A program made the translations under genes and the position numbers. The notes beneath the pieces are model-generated. The model was not told where the DNA came from and made no database searches. It saw only the letters and a program-made list of their open reading frames with translations. From NCBI GenBank assembly GCA_029844215.1, contig CM056728.1, forward strand, positions 85,497,676 through 85,561,675: a DNA stretch of 64,000 nucleotides, given 5' to 3'. Numbering within the stretch: the first letter of the stretch is position 1; each line of letters opens with the position of its first letter. Positions 11,401 through 21,988 of this stretch are shown here, in pieces. The stretch is from Przewalskia tangutica. Taxonomy: Eukaryota; Streptophyta; Magnoliopsida; Solanales; Solanaceae.

Positions 11401-11779
11401 AAGATCTTGCCAAGTGCAAGGCAAGTGTAGGGCCAAGATCTTGCCAAGTGCACCTTATCCAACTACACACAAAATATCCTACCTACTACTTGACAAAAAT
11501 AGTCACCAATCGTCCAAGCCAACCGCCCACAATGTGCTCCAATGAGAGGGTGCCAAGTGGCGCCCTCTTGTTGGTCCAAAATGTTTCGCCTCTAAAAATC
11601 CGCAAAAATAAAAATGACATAGCCGGAAATTCCCTACGAAAGTCGTGGAAAACGTTTCGTCGAAAAACGACTCTAATCGGGTGTTGTGAACAAAAAGAAT
11701 TCGGCCAAGCCTAAATCACAAGTTCAAATTTTTCTACGTACGTCCCTACGTACATACTCTGGAAATACGGGGTATAACA
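8401..11779 (-). repeat. E1 right LTR (5' LTR in element sense)
   Basis: Starts TGTCACGACC and ends GGTATAACA, collinear with 2515-5883. No gene. Landmarks: CCGCAT array 9110-9370, conserved block 9914-9993, promoter TATTTATA 11367-11374, and a duplicated 34-bp unit at 11398-11452 (two copies of GGCCAAGATCTTGCCAAGTG). Differences from the left LTR are mostly 1-3 base gains and losses, clustered where the left copy has CAG, CTG or CCGG, and few are transitions. Confidence 0.9.
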
Positions 11780-11784
11780 CATCA
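11780..11784. repeat. Right TSD of E1 (CATCA)
   Basis: Exact partner of 2510-2514. Confidence 0.95.
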
Positions 11785-12172
11785 GGTGCGAGTTAGGGAG
11801 GCGGATGTCCCTAGGACTGCATTCCGGACCCGGTATGGGCATTATGAGTTCAAGGTGATGTCTTTCGGTTTGACTAATGCTCCAGCTGTATTTATGGATT
11901 TAATGAACCGGGTGTTCAAGCCATTTCCGGATACGTTTGTTATAGTATTCATTGATGACATCCTGGTTTATTCTCGCACGGAGCAGGAGCATGCAGATCA
12001 TTTGAGGACGGTACTGAGGGTCCTCCAGAGCCGGCAGTTGTATGCCAAGTTCTCTAAATATGAGTTTTGGTTGGCTTCAGTGGCATTCTTAGGGCATGTT
12101 ATCAGGATCAATGGTATTCAAGTTGATTCAGCAAAGATTGAGGCAGTTAAGACTTGGCCTAGACCCACTACA
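11780..12172 (+). pseudogene. G1 pol, reverse transcriptase fragment 2
   Basis: Open throughout, resuming G1 RT after the second CATCA copy. It contains [40 protein letters not shown], the catalytic box [14 protein letters not shown] (about 11938-11980), and the thumb-side GHV motif before KTWPRPTT. These are Tekay/Del chromovirus signatures. The frame is undamaged for about 130 codons, in contrast to the same region of E2 (16850-17480), and stops only where E2 is inserted at 12173. It could not be translated as part of pol because of the flanking insertions. Confidence 0.9.
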
Positions 12173-14622
12173 TCACACGACCCGCCCGGTTCGTGGATCG
12201 TGCCTTACCCGCACCCAAGTAGTCATACATCGAGAAAATCGGTGGAATATAAAACAAGACATGAATCAATGAAAATTTAGACACGCTTTATATGAGAAAA
12301 GGTCGCCTTCTAAGCATAATATATATAAACCAAGTTTTGCGCTACATCCCAAATGTACAATAGGACTACGCACTTAAAGAAGTAAACCACTATGGCGGAT
12401 CGGGCCGCCATACCCTCGAATGTACAAAACTATCTACAATACAGGAGATCATACCCAAAAGTAGAGCCTCCGAGAAGATGGAGCTCACGACACCAAAGCA
12501 AAGATCCTAAGGATGTGGATCTAGCACTGCCGCTCTTACCGCGGCATGAACGCAGCCCAAGGAGGTCGATAACAGTACCAAGTATGTGAAATCAGAAGTA
12601 CTTAAATGAAATCATATCACTTTAAAACCAATTTTACAAATATGCACGAAACAACCAATGTAATCGCATATAGTGCCACATCATAAACAAGAGCAACAAT
12701 AGGTAAATCAGAATGTCTTTTCTAGGCCGCGAATGATCGGGCAGGCCACTCGCCCATATTATCATTCTCGCAAGCCTAATCTCGACTCCAGTAGTCCGCA
12801 TAGGCCACTCACATAGGCCCGCATGAGGTATAACCCCGCATCGAGGGTAGCTACTCTCGCATCGCCCCGACTCGTTGTCCGCATGGCCACATGCACCGCA
12901 TGAGGCATAACCCCGCACACTAACCTGGAACTCTCGTAGCTCCGCAAAGGCCCCCTGGACCCGCATGAGGTATTCTCGAATCATGGTCCTGCATCACCGA
13001 AGTCTACCGCGACGGAGGCGCTTAACCCCCAGATCATCTCAAGAGGTGAGTGATATAGTACTAACATAACAAACTATAGTTTAAACAACATAAGCATAAG
13101 TAAGATCAACCTCTTTACACAAACGTTACAAGATACTAACACACATAGCATCACAATATGTCTACTCATCAAAACCATCTTATTATACCTTTCAGAAATC
13201 AATACAAGTCTTTTATAAACACATAAGTAAACTGTTCCTTTTTATAAAACTTAAGCCGTTATACTTAACTTCCCATAAAGCTAGTATAACCCTTAAGCTT
13301 CTTGTTTTAAAAACAAATATTCTTCTTCTTTCAAAACTGTTTTATAATTCTTTTGAAAGACTTTTTAAGATCTTTATTATTCAGGCTTAAGTCGCAAGAC
13401 ATTGCCGTAAGTATTATTTAGGCTTAAGTCAAGACATTGCCGTAGTTATTATTCGCTAACACACGACGCTCACCGCACTATATATATATTTAAAATATCA
13501 TGCTCAAGAGTATAGGAAGAATCACATACCTTCGCGAAATCCACCGCCAAGTCGAATATGTCGCACGCAGAGAATCACCATAATAGTCACGCATATCTAT
13601 CAAAGTCTAGACTACTCTGTAGGTCATTCTAAACAGAGGGTTCTCAATTCTACGGAAAGTCGGGCAGCACTTCCCTACCCGGTGAGCTATATAAATGTAC
13701 TGTGAAAACAGTCCTATGTAAGTATAGTTCAATTATTCTTCTTTTATACCCTTCTACAAAGGATAATAGCTCAATTCTATTCTCAGAATATTCTTCTAAG
13801 TATTAAATACTTATTCTTATACTTCTACAGTATGTATTCTCTAATTATAAAAGAAGGGTAAGATTATTTACCTCTATAAGCCCAATATTATCCAAGTATA
13901 AACGTCGCTCCTGAGCAAGGTTTAGCTCCTAATTTGAACGCTCCGATAGCTCCAAGAACCCTTAGAAGTTCTTCACAACTTCTACTAAGTACTAAGGGAT
14001 TTGGCTAGGGTATTTTGGGCATTATAACAATACTAGAAGGCAACTTTTCTACCAAGGGAGGGGTAGTGTTTCGCTAGGCTTCTTTTATGGGGTATTCGCC
14101 AAGGCTTTCTCAAGGGGGAAAGGCTTGGACGAAATGGCTCACAAGGGAGAGGGGAGGATTTTCAAGACTTGGAGAAAGATTTGTGGATGAAGAACTCTTC
14201 ATCTTAAGGGGGGTATTTATAGGTCAAGAAGTGGCCAACCAATGGCCAAGATTAAGCCATGTGCTAGGCAAGTGTAAGGTCAAGATTAGGCAAGTGTACC
14301 TTATCCAACTTGCACACAAAATATCCTACCAACTCCAAGACAAAATAGTCCATCCATTCGCCCTATACCGCCCACACATCCATCAATGAGAGGTGACAAG
14401 TGTCGCCTCTCGTTGGTCCAAAGTGTTTCGCCTCTCTAAAAATCCAAAAAATTAGAAATGACATAGCCGGAATTTACCCTACGCGAGTTGTGTAAAACGT
14501 TTCGTCGGAAAACGATTCTTTTAGTGAGTTGTGCCCAAAAAAACGTCTTGTGCCTAAACTTTAAGGCTAGACTTTCGTACGTACGCCCTCACGTACATAC
14601 TCTGGAAATACGGGGTATAACA
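12173..14622 (-). repeat. E2 left LTR
   Basis: Collinear with the right LTR at 19525. No gene. Contains a CCGCAT array (12775-12990), a twofold repeat of GGCTTAAGTC...AGACATTGCCGTA (13383-13447), the TAACTTCCCATAAAG repeat (about 13260-13310) and the promoter TATTTATA (14214-14221) before CCAACCAATGGCC. The end GGTATAACA meets the hairpin and purine tract at 14623. Confidence 0.88.
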
Positions 14623-14660
14623 TTCTCCCTTCCTTAGAAACATTCGTCCCGAATGTTCCT
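14623..14660 (-). promoter_or_regulatory. E2 polypurine tract and hairpin
   Basis: Element sense: GGAACATTCG GGA CGAATGTTTC followed by a purine run (AAGGAAGGGAGAA) at the LTR border. Same arrangement as E1, E3, G1, the array and E5. Confidence 0.8.
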
Positions 14661-14759
14661 TCCCAAGACAGTTAATGATAAGATACCTCACAACTTAACA
14701 GTTTGCAAGTGCCACACACGGCCACAAAACAACACTTAGGCATAAACGATAATGAAAAT

Positions 14760-14990
14760 TTACAAGTAGGAAAGTGAATTACCTGGAGGTGTGGGGAATA
14801 GGTGAGGATACTTCTGCCTCATGTCCTCCTCAGCTTCCCACGTCATCTCCTCCCTGAGCTCGTTCCGCCACAAGACTTTGACGGAAGCCACGTCCTTGGT
14901 CCGCAGACGCTTAACTCGACGATCGATTATCGCTATGGAATCTCTCATACGATAACCCCTGGTCACTGGACATCGTCAATCGGTGTACCC
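14760..14990 (-). pseudogene. E2 pol C-terminus: chromodomain
   Basis: The minus-strand frame ending at 14760 contains KDVASVKVLWRNELREEMTW, then EAEEDMRQKYPHLFPTP. This is the chromodomain-type tail of Tekay integrases, thought to steer integration to marked heterochromatin. The same block ends the G1 pol (about 23955-24110). The frame is open for the last 60 or so codons and stops at the family position, so the 3' end of pol looks normal here. Confidence 0.85.
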
Positions 14991-16200
14991 TAGATGGATC
15001 CGATACACCTCCTCAAGATAGAAACGTGAAACACGGATGCACGCCTCCGGACGGACGGCAGATCCAACTCGTAGGCAACCTTGCCTACCTGCGGACAACT
15101 GATAGGGCCCAATGTACCTTGGGCCGAAGTTTCCTTCTTCCCGAATCTCATCACACCCTTCATGGGTGACACCTTCAGAAAACCCAATCATCAATCGCGA
15201 ACTCCGATGCCGACGACGATGATTCGCATACGACTTCGCCGACTCGAGCCGCCATTAATAGCCGCCTTGATAAGCTTCACCTTATCCATCGCCGCTGCAC
15301 TAAGTCCGTGCCACTAATCGCATTCTCGCCCACATCGAACCAGCCTATCGCGATCTGCACTTCCTCCCATACAAGGCCTCATAAGGCGCCATATGAATAC
15401 CGAGTGGTAGCTATTATTATATGCAAACTCAACTAGAGGCAAATGATCCTCCCACCTACCTCGAAGTCGATAACACAGCTCGCAAAGATATCCTCAAGAT
15501 TCTCGATAGTGCGCCACCGTCTGTCCGCTCTGTGGATGGAATGCAGACTCGTGCTCACCGCCCCCAAACCCTTCTCGAAGGACCTCCGTGTTAGCCAGAA
15601 CCGGGCTCCTCGTTCGATATGATCGAAATAGGACTCCACGCACCGACGATCTATCGGATGTAAAGTCCGCATAATCCTCACCAAAAAGTCGCCCGACGGA
15701 AGAAAGTGGGCTGATTTCGCCACCGTCGACGATAACCCATATAGAATCATGTCTCTCCGAAAGCGAGGCAATCCCGTGATGAAGTCCATGTTGATCACCT
15801 CCCACTTCCGTGTCGGGATCTCTATCGTCAGAACAAACCACCGTGCCTCGTGCTCTACCTTCACCGCCGACAACACGCACCGAGCTACGAACTCGCAACG
15901 CCCTCTTCAAGCCATCCCACCAATACACGATCTAAGGTCGTGGTACATCTTGGTCGACTCGACGGATAGAGTAACGCCGCCGTGTGCTTCCCCAGCGACT
16001 CGCCAAGTCTCAAACATCCGAACACACAACTCGCCAAACCTTAGCACCCCATCGTGCTACTCAAAAGGACCCTTCCTCACGAAGAGTCGTACACGATACC
16101 GAATCAAAACCGATCCTCAAATCGCCGCTTCTTCACCTCTCGACGATGGAAGACTCGGCAACCTCACGAACTCTAACCCCACCGCTATCGTAATCAATCA
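14990..16200 (-). pseudogene. E2 integrase
   Basis: Integrase segments appear on the minus strand in shifting frames. They are a zinc-finger remnant (16030-15900, including a YWWDGLKRAL-like string), the core start WEVINMDFITGLP (about 15800-15762), the KSAHFLP segment (about 15705), an equivalent of the ...TIENLEDI region (about 15500), and the C-terminal FLKVSPMKGVMRFGKK and GPISCP (GPY-like) strings at about 15190-15090. At least five frame changes are needed to follow it. The second catalytic Asp region is unreadable. Much of the damage is small losses at CHG-type words, so true coding state is uncertain. Confidence 0.75.
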
Positions 16201-16249
16201 AACGGACACCAAGGCTCGCTAATCGATGCAAATCACGAACCATGCCCCT

Positions 16250-16720
16250 CCTCTCTGCCGCACATCCGATAGGCTCCCATCGACCTACGACTAAGAGCAT
16301 CTGTCACAACATGGCCTTCCCGTGGTACAGATATCGACGCCATAATCCTTAAACAACTCTAACCACCGCCTCGCCGTAAGTTCACTCTCCTCCGTCAAGA
16401 TATACTGGAGGCTCTTGTGGTGCAGATAAACATCCACGTGAACCCCATACAAATAGTGCCTCCGGATCTTCAAAGCGTGAATCACCGCCGCTAACTCCAA
16501 ATCATGGGTGGTAGTTCCTCTCGTGTTTCTTCACCGCCGGATGCGTGACGCTATAACTCTACCCGCTGCATCAACACACATCCCAGCCCGATGCCCGACG
16601 ATCACAATACACGACATAACCATCCGACCTCCGGAAGAGTAAGAATGGGCGGTCGTCGCCTCTCCTTCAAGAATCGAAACCCCGCCACAAGCATCACCAT
16701 CAAACTTAGCCGCTCCGAGT
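16250..16720 (-). pseudogene. E2 RNase H
   Basis: The minus strand carries [10 protein letters not shown] (about 16590), then [20 protein letters not shown] (about 16500) and KSLQYIL (about 16400), matching the G1 RNase H (22200-22440). Two or more frame changes separate them. The Asp of the HKSLQYI strand is replaced by His (LHHKSLQ) in this copy. Confidence 0.75.
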
Positions 16721-16849
16721 CACCCTAGTCAATGGTGCAGATAGAAGCAAACTTCTACGAACCGATAATAACTGCAAGGCCCGTAAAATCGCGAACCTCT
16801 GGCCGGAGTAGTAGGTCTAGGCCAAGTCCTCGATCGCTTCGATCTTGGC

Positions 16850-17480
16850 CAGATCCACTAATGCCATCACCCCATAATATGCCCAAGAAAAGCCACCAAG
16901 CTAACCAAAACTCACATTTGGAAAACTTGGCGATAATCGCTGGGTCCGAGAATCACAAGATAGCCTCAAATGCTCCGCATGCTCCTCGCTCGAGCGAATA
17001 AACCAAGATATCATCAATGAACACTATCACAAACGTGTCCAAAAATGGTTTGAACACTCGGTTCATCAAATCCATGAATACCGCCGAGCATTTGTCAACC
17101 CAAAAGACATGACTCAACTCATAATGCCCGCATCGTCCGAATGCGCCCTAGGGACATCCACCTCTCTGACTCGCACCTGATGATAGCCCGAACGCAGATC
17201 AGTCTTGGAGAAACATCTCGCACCCTGCAACTGGTCGAACAAATAATCAATCCTGGGAAGGGGGTATCTGTTCTTAATAGTCACCTTGTTCAGCTGCCTG
17301 TAATCAACACACATGCGCAGGTCCCGTCCTTCTTCTTCACGAATAATACCGGCGCTCCCCAGGGAGAAACACTAGGTCTGATGAAGCCGCTTCTCCAAAG
17401 AAATCTCTCACCGGTCCTTCAACTCTCTCAACTCGGCGGTGCCATTCGTATGGCGGAATGGAAATAGGCCGAAGTGTCCG
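16850..17480 (-). pseudogene. E2 reverse transcriptase
   Basis: Minus-strand frame 17314-17114 reads [20 protein letters not shown], then [20 protein letters not shown] with the first catalytic Asp, RSGYHQVRV and DVPR. Just upstream (17470-17330) PISIPPYE and YYS-type strings mark the RT start in another frame. Downstream, MSFGLTNA is near 17110 and the FIDD box near 17017-16993. Family members have one continuous frame; here at least three changes occur. Confidence 0.8.
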
Positions 17481-17589
17481 CAAAGACATCGATACAAAAC
17501 TCTATCTCCTCTCGGGAGGATACCCGAGGTCGTCTGAAACACGCCCGGGAACTCTCGACTACCGAATCGATCGAAAACTGCATCGCAGC

Positions 17590-18030
17590 CTCGTGATCAA
17601 ACACCCGAACGATGGTAGATATACCCTTCGCACCATCTTCCTAGCCTTGAGGTAAGAAATAAACTTACCCCTACGATACGGTGTTCCTCCCACACAACAA
17701 CCGGCCTCAGAAACCGGAACTGCACTACTTCTCTCCGGCCTAAATTGGCGAGCAAGAAGCTAGCCACCATCCCCATGATCACATCGAAATCGGTCATGTC
17801 CAACTCTATCAAGTCGCCTGTGGTCCGACGATCGCGAACGGTCATCGGACAAGCCCTATATACCCGCCGAGCTACCACCGAATCACCCATCGCGTAGCTA
17901 CCTCGAAAGCGGTCTATGGACTCGTGCTCTATCCCTATCCTACTAGCAATAAGTGGAGATATATAGACAGAGTAGAACCGGGATCTATCAAGGCATACAC
18001 ATCAAACCAGAACCGATAAGGTACTGTGGC
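17590..18030 (-). pseudogene. E2 aspartic protease
   Basis: On the minus strand YALIDPGSTLS (about 18000-17968) carries the DPGS active-site turn of Ty3/gypsy proteases. About 75 codons later the frame 17890-17597 reads VYRACPMTV, IELDMTDFDVIMGM (about 17800-17760) and the VVQFRFL strand, all standard for the Tekay gag-protease linker and protease. One frame change separates the halves. It would process the gag-pol polyprotein in an intact element. Confidence 0.75.
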
Positions 18031-19323
18031 GACATCGTGAGGCCTTCGATCCTCGCCGGCCGACAAGGCATAAATGCGTTTCGAGGACCGCTAGAATCGG
18101 GACCCGCGCCACGACCTCTGCCGCGACTGCTGGTCCATGAGTACCGCTCCGGGCGTGTAATCAGATGGGACGAAGAACCGCAATGCACTCGTAGCCGAGC
18201 CCTACCACCGCCTCGCCGGCCGACAGCCTCGCAAAGTGACCTCGCCGCCACAATCAGAATAAGCTCCCGGCGCACCACACTTCCGTAATGGGATCTACCG
18301 TGACGGCCATACCGGCGGTGGTCCCGACGCCGCACTTCCGCCGCTCGACGCTCAAGCCACTGGGCCCCCGCCCGCCGAATACTCGCCGTGGCCGAGGACG
18401 GTGCGCAGAGTGCTCGAGCCGCCGTGGTGCAAGATCGCCGCCGAGGCCGCCACCACGATAGCCACCAAAAGACCTCCCGCCCCGCCTTCTTCTCGCCGCT
18501 GTCACAACTCGCCGCCTTACGCCTCACATCCAAGTGCGTGAGCTCGCATACGTAATATCCATGCTCGTGAAGAGCCACACCCGCACAAGACTCGGCCATA
18601 TAATTATCTAGCCCGGTGACGTAACGATGCACCCTGTCCTCCATATCTGCTACCAACGCAGGGACATATCGAGCCAACAAATCAAACTCAACGTTGTACT
18701 TCTAACTGCGTCCTTCTCGCCTCAAAGAACAAAAATCTATCGCCGCCCTCCTCATCCGCGAGGCAAGAAGTGAGTGAGAAAGGCCTCCAAAACTCATCCC
18801 ATATCGCCGAGGTGCATGCTCTCCCGAAAGCTCCCACGATCAAACCAATCGATCGCGTATCACGCACCGATGTGGAACCGGCGTCACATACTCGGTCTCC
18901 GAGGCCTTGATCACCCGTGACGATCCTTCTCAGAATGACGGATGAACTCCTCGCGATCATCCTCCGCCGACCAGTAAAACTCGCGGGCTACAACTCAGAA
19001 ATCTCGTAGCCTCAAACTATTCGCCTCGGGTGAACCACGGTACGATCGGGCTGAGCTGAATCACAGATCCTATCCTCATGTTCGCCACGATCTCGCCAGA
19101 ATCGCCATCTCTCAGAACCCATCTCATCTCGCTTCCAGCCGTGGGATCGAGGTGTAGGTATCGCGGGTCTCTCGCCCACCGCTGCGCCCTAAACCTCTCT
19201 GGGTCGGCGGCGTCGTGGAACTCGCCATCTTGTATAGATCGGGCTCGAGCCCTCGTGACTCTGTCATGCTAGCGCCTCCTGGCCGCCTTGCCCTTCGGGC
19301 CCGGTTGCCTTTACGCGAGGCAT
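18030..19323 (-). pseudogene. E2 gag
   Basis: ATG at 19323-19321 (minus) opens MPRVKATGPEG-like codons, as in the other gags here. The capsid region is recognisable by DPQEF-like sequence near 18950 and by the strand MLARYVPALVADMEDRVHRYVTG (18680-18612), identical in type to the array gag (37880-37950). A low-complexity Arg/Gly stretch (about 18140-18090, SSRGRGRGAGPDSSG) leads into protease. The CCHC knuckle is not readable. Several frame changes; composition is unusually CpG/CCG rich because CAG and CTG words are nearly absent. Confidence 0.7.
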
Positions 19324-19504
19324 AATCACATGTAAAAGGAATACGTTAGAGGGTCCAACCTATAACACATCTCTAAAGCACGATCTCGAGTGAGAAGAAT
19401 GGAAACTAATCCTAAATATCCTATAGCCTCTCGACATTGGTGTGGTGCACAACACACCGATAATCAAGACTCTACTAGATACGGCTCAGACACTTTCCGA
19501 GGAT

Positions 19505-19524
19505 TAATCGCTCGATACCACTTT
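19505..19524 (-). promoter_or_regulatory. E2 primer-binding site
   Basis: Minus strand: AAAAGTGGTATCGAGCGATT next to the LTR end GTCGTGACA. Initiator tRNA-Met type, as in every other element here. Confidence 0.8.
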
Positions 19525-21983
19525 TGTCACGACTGCCTGGTTCGTGGATCGTGCCTTACCCGCACCCAAGTAGTCATACATCGAGAAAATCAGGAATATA
19601 AAACAAGACATGAATCAATGAAAATTTAGACACGCTTATATGAGAAAAGGTCGCTTTCGGCATAATATATATAAACCAAGTTTTGCGCTACATCCCAAAT
19701 GTACATAGACTACGCACTTAAAGAAGTAAACCACTATGGCGGACAGGGCCCGCCATACCCTGAATGTACAAAACTATCTACAATACAGGAGATCATACCC
19801 AAAAGTAGAGCCTCCTAGAAGATGGAGCTCACGACACCAAAGCAAAGATCCTAAGGATGTGGATCTAGACTGCCGCTCTTACCGCGGCATGAACGCAGCC
19901 TCAAGGAGGTCAAGATAACAGTACCAAGTATGTGAAATCAGAAAGTACTTAAATGAAATCATATCACTTTAAAACCAATTTTACAAATATGCACGAAACA
20001 ACCAATGTAATCGCACATAGTGCCACATCATAAACAAGAGCAACAATAGGTAAATCAGAATGTGTCTTTTCTAGGTCGCGAATGATCGGGCAGGCCACTC
20101 GCCCATATTATCATTCCCGCAAGCCTAACTCGACTCGTAGTCCGCATAGGCCACTCACATGTGCCCGCATGAGGTATAACCCCGCATCGAGGGTAGCTAC
20201 TCCTGCGATCGCCCCGACTCGTTGTCCGCACGGCCACATCGCGTGAGGCATAACCCCGCACACTAACCTCGAACTCTCGTAGCCCGCATAGGCCCCCGAC
20301 CCGCATGAGGTATTCTCGAATCACGGTCCTGCATCACCGAGTCTACCCCGCATCGGAGGCGCTTAACCCCTGATCATCTCAAGAGGTGAGTGATATAGTA
20401 CTAACATAACAACTTATAGTTTAAACAACATAAGCATAAGTAAGATCGACTCTTTACACAAACGTTACAAGATACTAACACACATAGCATCACAATATGT
20501 CTACTCATCAAAACCATCTTATTATACCTTCGTAAATCAATACAAGTCTTTTATAAACACATAAGTAAATCGTTTCCTTTTATAAAACTTAAGCCGTTAT
20601 ACTTAACTTCCCATAAAGCTAGTATAACCCTTAAGCTTCTTGTTTTAAAAACAAATATTCTTCTTCTTTCAAAACTGTTTTATAATTCTTTTGAAAGACT
20701 TTTTAAGATCTTTATTATTCAGGCTTAAGTCGCAAGACATTGCCGTAAGTATTATTTAGGCTTAAGTCAAAAGACATTGCCGTAGTTATTATTCAGTTAA
20801 CACACGTACGTCTACCGTACTATATATATATTTAAAATATCATGCTCAAGAGTATAGGAAGAATCACATACCTTCGCGAAATCCACCGCCAAGTCGAATA
20901 TGTCGCGCAGAGAATCACCTATAATAGTCACGCACATCTATCAAAGTCTAGACTACTCAGAGGTCATTCTAAACAGAGGGTTCTCAATTCTACTGAAAGT
21001 CGCAGCACTTCCTACCCATGAGCTATATAAGTCTCATCAGAAAACAAATTCATGTAAGTATAGTTCAATTATTCTTCTTTATACCCTTCTACAAATGATA
21101 ATACCAATTCTATTCTCAGAATATTCTTCTAAGTATTTAATACTTATTCTTATACTTCTACAAGATGTATTCTCTAATTATAAAAGTTATGGTAAGATTA
21201 TTTACCTCTATAAGCCCAATATTATCCAAGTATAAACGTCGCTCCTGAGCAAGGTTTAGCTCCTAATTTGAACGCTCCGATAGCTCCAAGAACCCTTAGA
21301 AGTTCTTCACAACTTCTACTAAGTACTAAGGGATTTGGGCTATGGTATTTTGGGCATTATAACAATACTAGAAGGCAACTTTTCTATCAAGGGAGGGGGG
21401 GTAGTGTTTCGGCTAGGGCTTCTTTTAGAGAGGGGGGAGGGGTATTCGGCCAAGGCTTTCTCAAGGGGGGGGGAAAGGCTTGGACGAAATGGCTCACAAG
21501 GGAGAGGGGAGGATTTTCAAGACTTGGAGAAAGATTTGTGGATGAAGAACTCTTCATCTTAAGGGGGGTATTTATAGGTCAAGAAGTGGCCAACCAATGG
21601 CCAAGATTAAGCCATGTGCTAGGCAAGTGTAAGGTCAAGATTAGGGCAAGTGTACCTTATCCAACTTGCACACAAAATATCCTACCAACTCCAAGACAAA
21701 ATAGTCCATCCATTCGGCCCTATACCGCCCACACATCCATCAATGAGAGGGTGACAAGTGTCGCCCTCTCGTTGGTCCAAAGTGTTTCGTCTCTCGGAAA
21801 AATCCGCAAAAATTAGAAATGACATAGTCGGAATTTACCCTACGCGAGTTGTGTAAAACGTTTCGTCGGAAAACGATTCTTTTAGTGAGTTGTGCCCAAA
21901 AAAACGTCTTGTGCCTAAACTTTAAGGCTAGACTTTCGTACGTATGCCCTCACGTACATACTCTGGAAATACGGGGTATAACA
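19525..21983 (-). repeat. E2 right LTR (5' LTR in element sense)
   Basis: Begins TGTCACGACT and ends GGTATAACA. Same landmarks as the left copy: CCGCAT array 20090-20350, AGACATTGCCGTA duplication 20721-20787, promoter TATTTATA 21569-21576, G-rich runs 21396-21475. The 182-codon frame at 21268-21816 is on the opposite strand to the element and is repeat-derived, so not called as a gene. Confidence 0.88.
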
Positions 21984-21988
21984 TACAC
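21984..21988. repeat. Right TSD of E2 (TACAC)
   Basis: Follows the E2 end ATAACA and fits the G1 reading PRPTTPTEV across the junction. The left copy (12169-12172) reads only TACA, then a blurred LTR start. Confidence 0.75.

Larger units (their letters stand above)
2515..11779 (-). mobile_element. E1: non-autonomous gypsy element (gag plus integrase remnant)
   Basis: A 9265-bp minus-strand element bounded by exact CATCA duplications inside the G1 RT codons. LTRs are 2515-5883 and 8401-11779 (3369 and 3379 bp); the internal domain is only 2517 bp. In element sense it holds a primer site next to the right LTR, a degraded gag (8199 to about 7480), a non-coding linker, a degraded integrase (about 7019 to 6080), a hairpin and a polypurine tract. 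No protease, RT or RNase H sequence is visible. E3 has the same organisation, so this is a family state and not damage private to one copy. Confidence 0.9.
12173..21983 (-). mobile_element. E2: full-structure Tekay-type gypsy element, decayed
   Basis: A 9811-bp minus-strand element in the G1 pol. LTRs 12173-14622 and 19525-21983 (2450 and 2459 bp). The internal domain of 4902 bp carries gag, protease, RT, RNase H, integrase and chromodomain in the usual order. TSD is TACAC on the right (21984-21988); the left copy is blurred (TACA at 12169-12172, and the first bases of the LTR read TCACACGACC). It is the only copy in the window besides G1 with a full pol, and every domain is interrupted. E2 LTRs lack the 80-bp block found in all other non-G1 LTRs. 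Confidence 0.88.

Noticed and set aside
21268..21816. A 182-codon plus-strand frame rich in Gly and Arg
   Set aside because: It lies inside the E2 right LTR on the strand opposite to the element, covers G-rich repeats and the promoter block, and has no motif. Equivalent frames in other LTRs are not conserved.
12173..21983. Point decay (deamination-type mutation) as the cause of broken frames in E2
   Set aside because: The visible differences are mostly one to three base losses at CAG/CTG/CCG words, which transitions cannot make. Base error at methylated sites explains them better, so I did not read them as evolution.
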